A stretch of DNA of 55,365 nucleotides from an uncultured Bacteroidia bacterium. GTDB lineage: Bacteria > Bacteroidota > Bacteroidia > Bacteroidales > UBA932. The stretch lies in NCBI GenBank assembly GCA_902780935.1, contig CACZHP010000018.1, forward strand, positions 1 through 55,365, in the 5' to 3' direction. The translations under genes were made by a program, and so were the position numbers. The notes below the pieces were generated by a model. The model saw only the letters and a program-made list of their open reading frames with translations, did no database searches and was not told the origin of the DNA. Shown here piece by piece: positions 25,761 through 33,590 of the stretch (its first letter is position 1; every line of letters starts with the position of its first letter).

Positions 25761-28202
25761 ATGAAGCTCTCTTACAATTGGCTGAAAGATTATCTCGAGT
25801 TTGACCTGACGCCGCAGCAGATTGCTGACGCGATGACGGACATTGGTATCGAGGTTGATTCCGTGGAGGAACAGGAGGAGATTCCCGGCGGACTCGCCGG
25901 GGTTGTCGTGGCGGAAGTCCTTGAATGTGTGCCGCATCCGGATTCCGACCACCTCCATGTCACTAAGGTTGATGACGGCTCTCCTGAGCCTGTGACCGTG
26001 GTCTGCGGCGCTCCCAACGTGGCCGCCGGCCAGAAGGTCCTCTTCGCCCGTATCGGTACCGTCCTTCCCGGCGACTTCAAGATCAAGAAATCGAAGATCC
26101 GCGGAGTGGAGTCCTTCGGGATGATCTGCGCCGAGGACGAGCTCGGAATCGGCGAGGACCACTCCGGTATCATGGTTCTCCCTGCGGAGGCCGTCGTCGG
26201 TACGCCTGCCAAGGAGTATCTCCACCTCAAGACCGAGGCTGTCATTGAGTATGAGATCACAGCCAACAGGGTGGACGCTTCTTCCCATATCGGGGTCGCC
26301 CGTGACTTGTACGCTTGGATGAGGCTTAATGATATTCCCTGCACCTTCAAGTATCCCTCGATTGAGGCTTGGAAGCCGGGTGAGGGCACGGCCGTTCCGA
26401 TCGATGTCCAGGATCCTTCAGCGGCTCCCCGTTACTGCGGCATCACCCTGAAGGGTGTCAAGGTCGGACCTTCCCCCGAGTGGCTTCGCAAGAGGCTTTT
26501 GGCCCTAGGTCTGCGTCCCATCGACAATGTGGTCGATGTCTCCAACTTCATACTCTGGGAGCTCGGCCAGCCGCTCCACACCTTCGATGCGGACAAGATT
26601 TCCGGAGGAAAGGTGATAGTGAGAAGGGCCAAGGATGGGGAGAAGATCGTGACCCTTGACGAGGTCGAGCGCAAGTTGTCCCCGGAGGATATAGTCATAG
26701 CGAATGCCGATGGTCCGATGTGCATAGCCGGTGTGTTCGGCGGGATTGACTCCGGTGTTACCGAGTCCACGACAAACGTGTTCATCGAGAGCGCGTATTT
26801 CGATCCGGGTTCCATCCGCAAGACTTCCAAGAGGCACACCCTCCAGACCGACGCGTCCTTCCGCTTCGAGAGAGGTTGTGATCCCTTGATCACTGAATAT
26901 GCCTGCAAGCGGGCCGCATTGCTCATTCAGGAACTCGCCGGCGGCCAGATCGTGGGCGGAATGGAGGAGTTCTACCCGGAGAAGATCGACAAGAAAGTCA
27001 TTGATCTGGACTATGACCGCATCGAGAGCTTCATAGGCAAGAAGATCGGTCATGACACCATCGAGAAGATCCTCACCTGCCTCGCCTATGACTTCTTGGA
27101 GAAGAGACCGGGCGGAGCCAAGGTGGCAGCGCCCTCATATATGGTTGATGTCGAGAGGGAGTGCGATGTCGTCGAGGAGATCCTCAGGATCTACGGCTAC
27201 AACAACATCGATCTTCCCCGTCACATGAAGATGTCGGTCAACGCCACACCTTCCCCCGAGCCTGAGGCTATCCGCAACGGGATCTCCAACTTCCTGGCCG
27301 CCAACGGTTTCGTCGAGACGATGAACAATTCCTTGACGAAGTCCGCCTATTACAAGGGACTGACCACTTATCCGGAGGAGAGATGCGTCACAATCGTGAA
27401 CCCCTTGAGCTCGGACCTCAATGTGATGAGGCAGAACTTGATCTTCAACGGTCTCGAGGTGATGGCGTACAACATCAACCGCCAGACCTCTTCAATGAGG
27501 CTTTTCGAATATGGCTCAGTGTACAGCCGCGACCCTCAGGGAGACGGCAAGACCCTCGCCTCTTATGAGGAGCACCCGGCGTTCGCGATGTTCATTACCG
27601 GGACTTCCGAGAAGTCCTGGAACGCTCAGCCGGGCAAGAGCAGTTTCTTCGAGCTCAAGGGTTACCTTGACCTTCTCCTGAGACGTTTCGGAGCCGATCT
27701 TTATCAGATGGAGGCCACTCCCGCTCCTGAGGACATATTCAGCGAGGGAGTGTGCTACTCATTGCCCGGAACCCACCAGCCGCTCGCTGTTGTCGGCACC
27801 GTCCTTCCGTCCCTCGCGAGGAAGTTCGATGTGAAGCAGCCCGCGTTCGCCGCCGAGATCAACTGGAACACTTTGTTCAAGCTTGTGAAGAGGGACAAGG
27901 TCGCTTTCAAGGAGCTGCCCAAATTCCCTGAGGTGCGCAGGGATCTCGCGCTCCTGCTTGATGAGAGCGTGAGTTTCGCCGATCTTTACCGCAGCTCTTT
28001 CAAGGCCGCGAAGAAACTCCTCAAGAGCGTCACCCTCTTCGACGTGTACAGGGGAGACAAGATTCCCGCCGGGAAGAAGCAGTACGCCCTTGGCTTTACC
28101 CTGCAAGATCAGGAGAAGACCTTGACGGACGCCGATGTCGAGAAGATAATGGGAAGGCTCCTGTCCACCTTTACAGGTGAGTATGGCGCTGCTTTGAGGT
28201 AA
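25761..28202 (+). CDS. pheT: Phenylalanine--tRNA ligase beta subunit
   Basis: 813 residues, full length. MKLSYNWLKDYLEFDLTPQQ, EMAP-II-like tRNA-binding domain (~40-150), B3/B4 editing domain (~215-380), B5 domain (~405-475), catalytic-like domain and the C-terminal anticodon-binding FDX-ACB domain (PKFPEVRRDLALLLDE). Acts with PheS, which is not in this window. 6 bp after ftsY. Confidence 0.96.
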   Translation: MKLSYNWLKDYLEFDLTPQQIADAMTDIGIEVDSVEEQEEIPGGLAGVVVAEVLECVPHPDSDHLHVTKVDDGSPEPVTVVCGAPNVAAGQKVLFARIGTVLPGDFKIKKSKIRGVESFGMICAEDELGIGEDHSGIMVLPAEAVVGTPAKEYLHLKTEAVIEYEITANRVDASSHIGVARDLYAWMRLNDIPCTFKYPSIEAWKPGEGTAVPIDVQDPSAAPRYCGITLKGVKVGPSPEWLRKRLLALGLRPIDNVVDVSNFILWELGQPLHTFDADKISGGKVIVRRAKDGEKIVTLDEVERKLSPEDIVIANADGPMCIAGVFGGIDSGVTESTTNVFIESAYFDPGSIRKTSKRHTLQTDASFRFERGCDPLITEYACKRAALLIQELAGGQIVGGMEEFYPEKIDKKVIDLDYDRIESFIGKKIGHDTIEKILTCLAYDFLEKRPGGAKVAAPSYMVDVERECDVVEEILRIYGYNNIDLPRHMKMSVNATPSPEPEAIRNGISNFLAANGFVETMNNSLTKSAYYKGLTTYPEERCVTIVNPLSSDLNVMRQNLIFNGLEVMAYNINRQTSSMRLFEYGSVYSRDPQGDGKTLASYEEHPAFAMFITGTSEKSWNAQPGKSSFFELKGYLDLLLRRFGADLYQMEATPAPEDIFSEGVCYSLPGTHQPLAVVGTVLPSLARKFDVKQPAFAAEINWNTLFKLVKRDKVAFKELPKFPEVRRDLALLLDESVSFADLYRSSFKAAKKLLKSVTLFDVYRGDKIPAGKKQYALGFTLQDQEKTLTDADVEKIMGRLLSTFTGEYGAALR

Positions 28203-28203
28203 C

Positions 28204-28821
28204 ATGTCAAGGAAGTCTCTCAAGGTGTTTTTCGTGGCCGCGGTCTTCGCCGTGGCTCTCAGCTCTTGCGCCAAAGGTCCCAAGTTGATCCCTAAGCGCC
28301 AGATGGAGAAGATATACCGGGAGATGTTCCTCGCCGACCAATGGCTGATAGAATACCCTGACAAGAAGAAAAAGGCCGACACCACCTGGTTCTACGCTCC
28401 CATATTCGAGCGATACGGCTATGATATCGAGGACTATAGGGCTAGTGTGGACTACTATCTTTCTGACCCGAAGCGCTACGCTGATATGGTCGGGAAGGTC
28501 GTCAAGGGGCTGGAGGACGAGTTCGCCGCCGTCCAGAGGGTTATACACCAGCAGGAGAAGATCCGGCACAGGGCCGACTCCATAGCCAAGGCCATGAAGG
28601 CCTACAAGCAGGACGACATAGTAATCTACGGGGATATCTTCTATGTCAACTCAATGACTGACAGGATTGATATCCGTGTAAACAGCAAGGGGGTATATTA
28701 CCCTGTCCCGGTGGTGGAAGACACTGTTTTCCACGGTCCGGAGCTGATTATCAAAGACACTTCGGCGGCCCCGGCACCTCCTGTTCAGCCGCGTCAAAGG
28801 CGTATCCCATGGCGAGATTAG
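28204..28821 (+). CDS. DUF4296 family lipoprotein
   Basis: 205 residues. Lipobox VALSSC, then the DUF4296 region: MEKIYREMFLADQWLIEYP and FERYGYDIEDYRASVDYYLSDPKRY. A Pro/Ala/Arg tail ends the protein. DUF4296 is a Bacteroidota family of unknown function. Starts one base after the pheT stop and overlaps the next gene by 13 bp, so translational coupling is likely. Confidence 0.85.
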   Translation: MSRKSLKVFFVAAVFAVALSSCAKGPKLIPKRQMEKIYREMFLADQWLIEYPDKKKKADTTWFYAPIFERYGYDIEDYRASVDYYLSDPKRYADMVGKVVKGLEDEFAAVQRVIHQQEKIRHRADSIAKAMKAYKQDDIVIYGDIFYVNSMTDRIDIRVNSKGVYYPVPVVEDTVFHGPELIIKDTSAAPAPPVQPRQRRIPWRD

Positions 28822-29996
28822 CTGCAGCATACCTTTACCCCCTTGACCGTCCGGATCCGATCCGCAACGGCTTCGTGGAATATACGCCTGAAGGGGTTGT
28901 GACTGCCTTCGGAATATGTGAGGATCCCTCCAGGGAAGAGATATTCCTTGAGGGAGCCATCGTCCCTGGGTTCGTCAATGCCCACTGCCATGTCGAGCTT
29001 TCATACATGTGGAAGCTTTTCCGCAAGGGGACCGGCATGGCCGGCTTCATAGACCAGATCAATGCCTTGAGGGACACGAAACCTCTCCAGGAGAAGATCG
29101 ACGACATTCGCCACTGGATGGATCTCATGTGGGAAAGGGGAGTCTCAGCGATGGCGGACATCAGCAATTGCGACGACTCTTTCGCCGTCAAACGTGAGTC
29201 CCCTATGTACACCAGGACCTTCCTGGAGGTATTCGGGACTGAGCCGGAGGATTGCCCTTCAGTGATGGAGAGTGTCCTGAGGCTGAAGGAAAAGGCGGAC
29301 ATAATGGGCCTGGATGCGGCTCCGACTCCTCACGCCTGTTACACGATGAGCCCTGAACTTCTCACAGCTGTCTCAGCGGAAGGACTGAAGTCCGGATTCC
29401 TTTCCTATCATTCCGAGGAAACGGATGAGGAAGAGGACATGATCAAATACGGTAGGGGAGCGATGTGGGACAACCGCAAGGCAGCCGGGATGAGCGTTCC
29501 GCCAGTCACGGGCAAGTCCTCACTGCTGTATTTCATCGACAGGCTCCTGAAGGCCCATCCCGCCCCTTTTGACGAGCATATCCTGCTTGTCCATGAGGTC
29601 TGCATGGACCAGGAGGGAATTGATGCAGTCAAGCAGGTGTTCCGGCATCCGTATGTGGCTCTTTGTCCCTGCTCGAATATATTCATACACAATGCTTTGC
29701 CTCCAGTTGACCTGATGCGCCGGAATGGCCTGAAGATCACTGTCGGGACAGATTCCCTCTCCAGCAATGACGACCTGGACATGGTCCGTGAGCTCTTCTG
29801 CCTCCAGGATGCTTTCAAAGACTTGACCTTGGGAGAGCTTCTCACATGGGCCTGCGCCAATGGAGCCGAATTCCTCGGAAAGGAGGACTCCCTCGGCACG
29901 ATCGGTATAGGGAAGTGTCCAGGTCTCGTGTTTATTGACAATCTGGGTCCTGACGGTCGGCTGACCTCAGGAAGCTCCTCATATAGATTGGTTTAA
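28809..29996 (+). CDS. Amidohydrolase-family deaminase or hydrolase
   Basis: 395 residues. Metal ligands of the amidohydrolase barrel: VNAHCHVELS (His59, His61), a His in SYHSEETDE, LVHEVCMD, and Asp in GTDSLSSNDDL. The overall plan (N-terminal beta sandwich, barrel, return strand with GKCPGLVFI) matches aminofutalosine/methylthioadenosine/guanine deaminase relatives. Its place beside a DUF4296 lipoprotein and a radical SAM gene does not fix the substrate. Overlaps the upstream gene by 13 bp. Confidence 0.82.
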   Translation: MARLAAAYLYPLDRPDPIRNGFVEYTPEGVVTAFGICEDPSREEIFLEGAIVPGFVNAHCHVELSYMWKLFRKGTGMAGFIDQINALRDTKPLQEKIDDIRHWMDLMWERGVSAMADISNCDDSFAVKRESPMYTRTFLEVFGTEPEDCPSVMESVLRLKEKADIMGLDAAPTPHACYTMSPELLTAVSAEGLKSGFLSYHSEETDEEEDMIKYGRGAMWDNRKAAGMSVPPVTGKSSLLYFIDRLLKAHPAPFDEHILLVHEVCMDQEGIDAVKQVFRHPYVALCPCSNIFIHNALPPVDLMRRNGLKITVGTDSLSSNDDLDMVRELFCLQDAFKDLTLGELLTWACANGAEFLGKEDSLGTIGIGKCPGLVFIDNLGPDGRLTSGSSSYRLV

Positions 29997-30000
29997 GAAT

Positions 30001-30756
30001 ATGATGAGAGAGGAAATAGTCTTTGGCCCCATCCATTCCAGGCGGTTAGGCTCGTCCCTTGGGATCAACCTGCTTCCTGAAAAAGGCAAGCTCTGCAACT
30101 TCGATTGCATTTATTGCGAGTGCGGATGGAACAAGGACGGGAGGGAAGACAAGCGTATCCCTTCTGCGGACGATCTCCGGAAGGCGTTGACAGCCAAGCT
30201 TGAAGAGTGTGCAGCCAAAGGCATTGGGATAGATTCAATAACCTTTTCCGGGGATGGGGAACCGACTTTGAATCCCGCTTTCCCTGAGATTATAGATATT
30301 ACCATCGCGTTGAGGGACAAGTATTTCCCTAATGCTAAGGTCTCTGTGTTGACTAATGCCACAAGGGCAGGACGCCCCAGGGTTTTCGAAGCGCTCAGGA
30401 AGGTGGACAATCCCATCCTGAAACTTGACGCTCCCACCGATGAGCTGGCCGCGAGAATCAACCAGCCTCAGGGGGAATACCATGTCGCGGATGTCGTGGA
30501 GTCAATGCGCAGGTTCGGGGGAGACTTCGTCATGCAGACCATGTTCCTCCGTTCCTCTGACTTTGACTCCTCCTCGCCGGAGGTTCTCGATGGATGGATA
30601 GAGATTGTCAAAGATCTGAGACCGAGGGAGGTGATGGTATATACCCTGGATCGGGAGGCACCTGCGGCCGACTTGGAAAAATTCTCGGTGGAAGAGATGA
30701 CGGCTCTGACTCGGCCGCTCTCCGAGGCTGGTATAAAGGTACAAATAAGAGGTTGA
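30001..30756 (+). CDS. Radical SAM protein, COG0731-like (wyosine-enzyme-related)
   Basis: 251 residues. The cluster motif is CNFDCIYC (Cys32, Cys36, Cys39), preceded by FGPIHSRRLGSSLGINLLP and followed by SITFSGDGEPTLNP, all typical of the COG0731 group. True TYW1 enzymes have extra domains, absent here; the reaction is unknown. MMREE gives two possible starts three bases apart. Five bp after the amidohydrolase. Confidence 0.87.
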   Translation: MMREEIVFGPIHSRRLGSSLGINLLPEKGKLCNFDCIYCECGWNKDGREDKRIPSADDLRKALTAKLEECAAKGIGIDSITFSGDGEPTLNPAFPEIIDITIALRDKYFPNAKVSVLTNATRAGRPRVFEALRKVDNPILKLDAPTDELAARINQPQGEYHVADVVESMRRFGGDFVMQTMFLRSSDFDSSSPEVLDGWIEIVKDLRPREVMVYTLDREAPAADLEKFSVEEMTALTRPLSEAGIKVQIRG

Positions 30757-30782
30757 GAATAAATAATTTAAATTATAATCAC

Positions 30783-31676
30783 ATGGATTCGTTATTAGAG
30801 AAGTATGGCTATGCGCCCGACGAGAAGGCGATCGGGAAAAGACTCGACGCTATCGCCGCCAATATCGACAATGTCACCACTCCGGCGGTCTTGAGGGACT
30901 GCATGTCCATCATGGACCTGACCACGCTTCGTACTGAGGACACACCGGCCTCCGTCGCCAAACTTGTAGGCAAGGTCAATTCCTTTAAGGAAGATTTCCC
31001 CGCCTATCCGCTTCCCGCCTCAGTCTGCGTGTTCTCCAATCTCGCCTCGGTGGTCAAGGAGAACCTTTCGGACAATGATGTCCATGTGACCGCTGTGTCG
31101 GGCTGTTTCCCCACATCCCAGAGCTTCCTTGAGGTTAAGGTCAAGGAGTGCGAGATGGCTGTCCAGGCGGGAGCTGATGAGATTGATATTGTTTTGGCTC
31201 TCAATTCCTTCATGGCCGGTGACTATGATAAAGCCAGGGCCGAGATCAAGGCTATGCGGCAGGCTGTTGACTCCGTCGCCTCCAAATTAGGTCGGGAAGT
31301 GGTCCTGAAGGTAATCCTTGAGACCGGTCTTCTGGTGACTCCGGAGCGTATCGCGGCCGCCTCATTCCTCGCTATGGAAGAAGGAGCAGATTTCATCAAG
31401 ACATCCACCGGTAAGGTCAGCGTCAACGCCACTCCGATGGCCGCTTTCGTGATGTGCGAGTGCATCAAGGCTTTCTATGCCAAGACCGGTCGTAAGGTCG
31501 GATTCAAGGCCGCCGGTGGTATCTCTACCGCCAAGGATGCAGTCGGTTACTACTCGATCGTGAAGACCGTTCTCGGCCCTGAGTGGCTGGACAAGAGCCT
31601 TTTCCGCTTCGGTGTCAGCCGCCTCGCCAACGCTCTGATGTCTGCGATCGAGGGAAAGACAGTGGTATATTTCTAG
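30783..31676 (+). CDS. deoC: Deoxyribose-phosphate aldolase
   Basis: 297 residues from ATG 30783 (MDSLLEKYGY). Schiff-base Lys206 in DFIKTSTGK, second Lys242 in VGFKAAGGI, proton-relay Asp in ADEIDIVLAL. Cleaves 2-deoxyribose-5-phosphate to glyceraldehyde-3-phosphate and acetaldehyde in nucleoside catabolism. Last gene of the ftsY operon. Confidence 0.95.
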   Translation: MDSLLEKYGYAPDEKAIGKRLDAIAANIDNVTTPAVLRDCMSIMDLTTLRTEDTPASVAKLVGKVNSFKEDFPAYPLPASVCVFSNLASVVKENLSDNDVHVTAVSGCFPTSQSFLEVKVKECEMAVQAGADEIDIVLALNSFMAGDYDKARAEIKAMRQAVDSVASKLGREVVLKVILETGLLVTPERIAAASFLAMEEGADFIKTSTGKVSVNATPMAAFVMCECIKAFYAKTGRKVGFKAAGGISTAKDAVGYYSIVKTVLGPEWLDKSLFRFGVSRLANALMSAIEGKTVVYF

Positions 31677-31723
31677 ATTTTTTCACTTTTTTCGCCTGAT
31701 CAGCGAAGTGAATATCGCTTTCT

Positions 31724-31746
31724 AACGCCGCCCAGCGGCGTTTTTT
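31724..31746 (+). terminator. Rho-independent terminator after deoC
   Basis: AACGCCGC pairs with GCGGCGTT around a CCA loop, followed by TTTT. Confidence 0.88.
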
Positions 31747-31750
31747 CATT

Positions 31751-31781
31751 TTATCCGTTGAATATTTCATCCAACGGATAA
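31751..31781. repeat. Perfect 10-bp inverted repeat upstream of a promoter
   Basis: TTATCCGTTG (31751-31760) and CAACGGATAA (31772-31781) are separated by 11 bp. No T run follows, and the repeat ends 7 bp before a promoter core, so it fits an operator better than a terminator. Confidence 0.55.
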
Positions 31782-31788
31782 GCTCCCG

Positions 31789-31796
31789 TACCTTTG
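31789..31796 (+). promoter_or_regulatory. Promoter core for the zinc-peptidase-like lipoprotein
   Basis: TACCTTTG, an exact TAnnTTTG match, 25 nt before the start codon. The inverted repeat just upstream covers the expected -33 region. Confidence 0.55.
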
Positions 31797-31820
31797 CCAG
31801 CGTAACTAAACTCTTAAATT

Positions 31821-33395
31821 ATGAAATGGTTCATTAGACTGCTGTTGCCCGCGCTGGTGCTGGCGTCGTGCGACAAGGATGCGGGAACTCCGCTCGAGGA
31901 GACTCCCGGAAGCACAGGAGGAAGGGTTGAGGTCATCTCCCACGGGGCTATGGAGCTGGGGCGCAAGCTCGACAATCCGTATTCACGGACTAATATGACC
32001 CGGGCCCTCTCGAAAATCTATCCCACAAGGTCTGAGGCATCTGTCCCGGTGACCTCTCTCTATGTCCGGTTCCTGCCGAAGTCCGTTGATGATTTCGTCA
32101 CCCTACAGGACCTTGGGGCCGAGCTCTTTGACTATCCGCTCGACAGGGAGATCCTCGTCGATGGGGATTACTACCACGATCCCTCGATCCCTGAGAATGA
32201 GATCTCATGGCAGTATTCCGTTGTACCTGTAGATTTCCCCTTCCCGGAAGGAATTGAGAAAGAGATCCTTGAGGAATGTTTCATCCCGGAGGAAGGAGTG
32301 GTGACCAGAGGATTTGAGGATGTGGACTGGGACTCTGTCGAGGAATGCTCTTTCATGTCCACAGGCAACGGCGACTTGCTCCAGCCGCAAACAAGGGCGA
32401 AGTCAAAGTCAAAGCCATCAGGCAGGATTACCATCAAGGATGACAAACTTGGAAAAACTGTCGGTGTGGCCGGAGTGAAGATGGTCGCCAACGTGTTCGT
32501 CAAAGTGTCCACCACATACACTGACTCACAGGGAAACTACTCATTCTCAGCCAAATTCTCCGCAAAGCCCAAGTACAGCCTTTGTTTCCAGAATAAGACT
32601 GGCTTCACTATCGGCTTGAATCTCATACTTGTGCCAGCTTCTGTCTCTACCATTGGGAAAAACGATCCGAACGGGATTGACCTGACCATTGACAACAAGT
32701 CCGACCAGACTCTTTTCCGCAGGTGTGTGGTGAACAATGCCGCTTATGACTACTATCAGCGGTGTTCTCCGACCGAGGTCGTGGCTCCTCCTAAGAACCT
32801 CAGGTTCTGGATAATCAACAAGCTGAGGGCTTCAAGCGCACTGATGATGCATCACGGCGCGGTCCTCGACAGCAAACTCGTCAGTAATTATCTGGAGGCT
32901 TACAAGATAGTTGTCCAGGTTTTCTCACCGGACATCACCATCGGTTCCAAGGACAAGAACGGCAAGTACGACGAGTTGTACGCCACAGCCACGCATGAGA
33001 TGGCGCATGCGTCCCACTTTGTCAGCGTCAGGAGCGGTTACTGGAACACCTTCGCCACGTACATCATGACCTCGTACCTCACCACGGGTGACTGCTATGG
33101 TACCGGAAACGGGGAGAATGCCGGGTACTGCGAGGTCGCGGAGATGTGGGCCTATCACCTTGAGAACATGATCTACAAGGAGAGGTACGGCAAGAATCCT
33201 CAATTCGGCCGTTCCAACTGGTTCCACCCGGAGATCCTGACCACCCTTGAGGAGGGGGGAGTGACCAGGGCTCAGATTTTCGCTTCGCTCAAGCCTTCTG
33301 TCACAAGCGCGGAGGCTCTCATGAATGAACTCATTTATGTGTGTCCAGCCAAGAAGACGTTGATCACCAACACGTTCAAGAAATTCGCCAGATAG
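31821..33395 (+). CDS. Lipoprotein with a gluzincin-like zinc-peptidase motif
   Basis: 524 residues with lipobox LVLASC (Cys17). Residues ~195-245 (GRITIKDD, GVAGVKM, TYTDSQGNYSF) resemble a carboxypeptidase-regulatory-like or CNA-B-type beta sandwich. Residues ~385-445 carry THEMAHASHF, an HExxH zinc motif (His392, Glu393, His396), with candidate third ligands Glu438/Glu441 in CEVAEMWAYH. This pattern recurs in Bacteroidota lipoproteins, but a peptidase substrate is not known. Its own promoter and a 10-bp inverted repeat precede it. Surface or periplasmic location is inferred from the signal. Confidence 0.75.
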   Translation: MKWFIRLLLPALVLASCDKDAGTPLEETPGSTGGRVEVISHGAMELGRKLDNPYSRTNMTRALSKIYPTRSEASVPVTSLYVRFLPKSVDDFVTLQDLGAELFDYPLDREILVDGDYYHDPSIPENEISWQYSVVPVDFPFPEGIEKEILEECFIPEEGVVTRGFEDVDWDSVEECSFMSTGNGDLLQPQTRAKSKSKPSGRITIKDDKLGKTVGVAGVKMVANVFVKVSTTYTDSQGNYSFSAKFSAKPKYSLCFQNKTGFTIGLNLILVPASVSTIGKNDPNGIDLTIDNKSDQTLFRRCVVNNAAYDYYQRCSPTEVVAPPKNLRFWIINKLRASSALMMHHGAVLDSKLVSNYLEAYKIVVQVFSPDITIGSKDKNGKYDELYATATHEMAHASHFVSVRSGYWNTFATYIMTSYLTTGDCYGTGNGENAGYCEVAEMWAYHLENMIYKERYGKNPQFGRSNWFHPEILTTLEEGGVTRAQIFASLKPSVTSAEALMNELIYVCPAKKTLITNTFKKFAR

Positions 33396-33421
33396 TCTCG
33401 CCCAGGCCCGCGTCAAAAATA

Positions 33422-33452
33422 TTTGCGATTTCGAATACTATTCGTATCTTTG
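33422..33452 (+). promoter_or_regulatory. Promoter for tRNA-Leu
   Basis: TTTG at 33422-33425, 19 bp, then TATCTTTG at 33445-33452: both boxes of the Bacteroidota consensus at ideal spacing. The tRNA starts 13 bp after the core. Confidence 0.8.
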
Positions 33453-33465
33453 CAATCCACTTTAG

Positions 33466-33548
33466 GCGCGGGTGGCGAAATGGTAGACGCGCTAGTTTCA
33501 GGAGCTAGTGTCAATTGCGACGTGTGAGTTCGACTCTCATCCCGCGCA
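33466..33548 (+). tRNA. tRNA-Leu (anticodon CAG)
   Basis: Acceptor GCGCGGG/CCCGCGC, anticodon stem CTAGT/GCTAG with loop TTCAGGA and anticodon CAG at 33499-33501, a long class II variable arm (GTCAATTGCGAC region) and T arm GTGAG-TTCGACT-CTCAT. CCA is not encoded. Confidence 0.96.
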
Positions 33549-33555
33549 CAGAAGG

Positions 33556-33590
33556 AACGGTCTCGGATGCTTTCCGAGACCGTTTCTTCT
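33556..33590 (+). terminator. Rho-independent terminator after tRNA-Leu
   Basis: A 12-bp perfect stem (33556-33567 with 33573-33584) with loop TGCTT, then a T-rich tail. It touches the stop of the convergent gene and could serve both strands. Confidence 0.88.
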
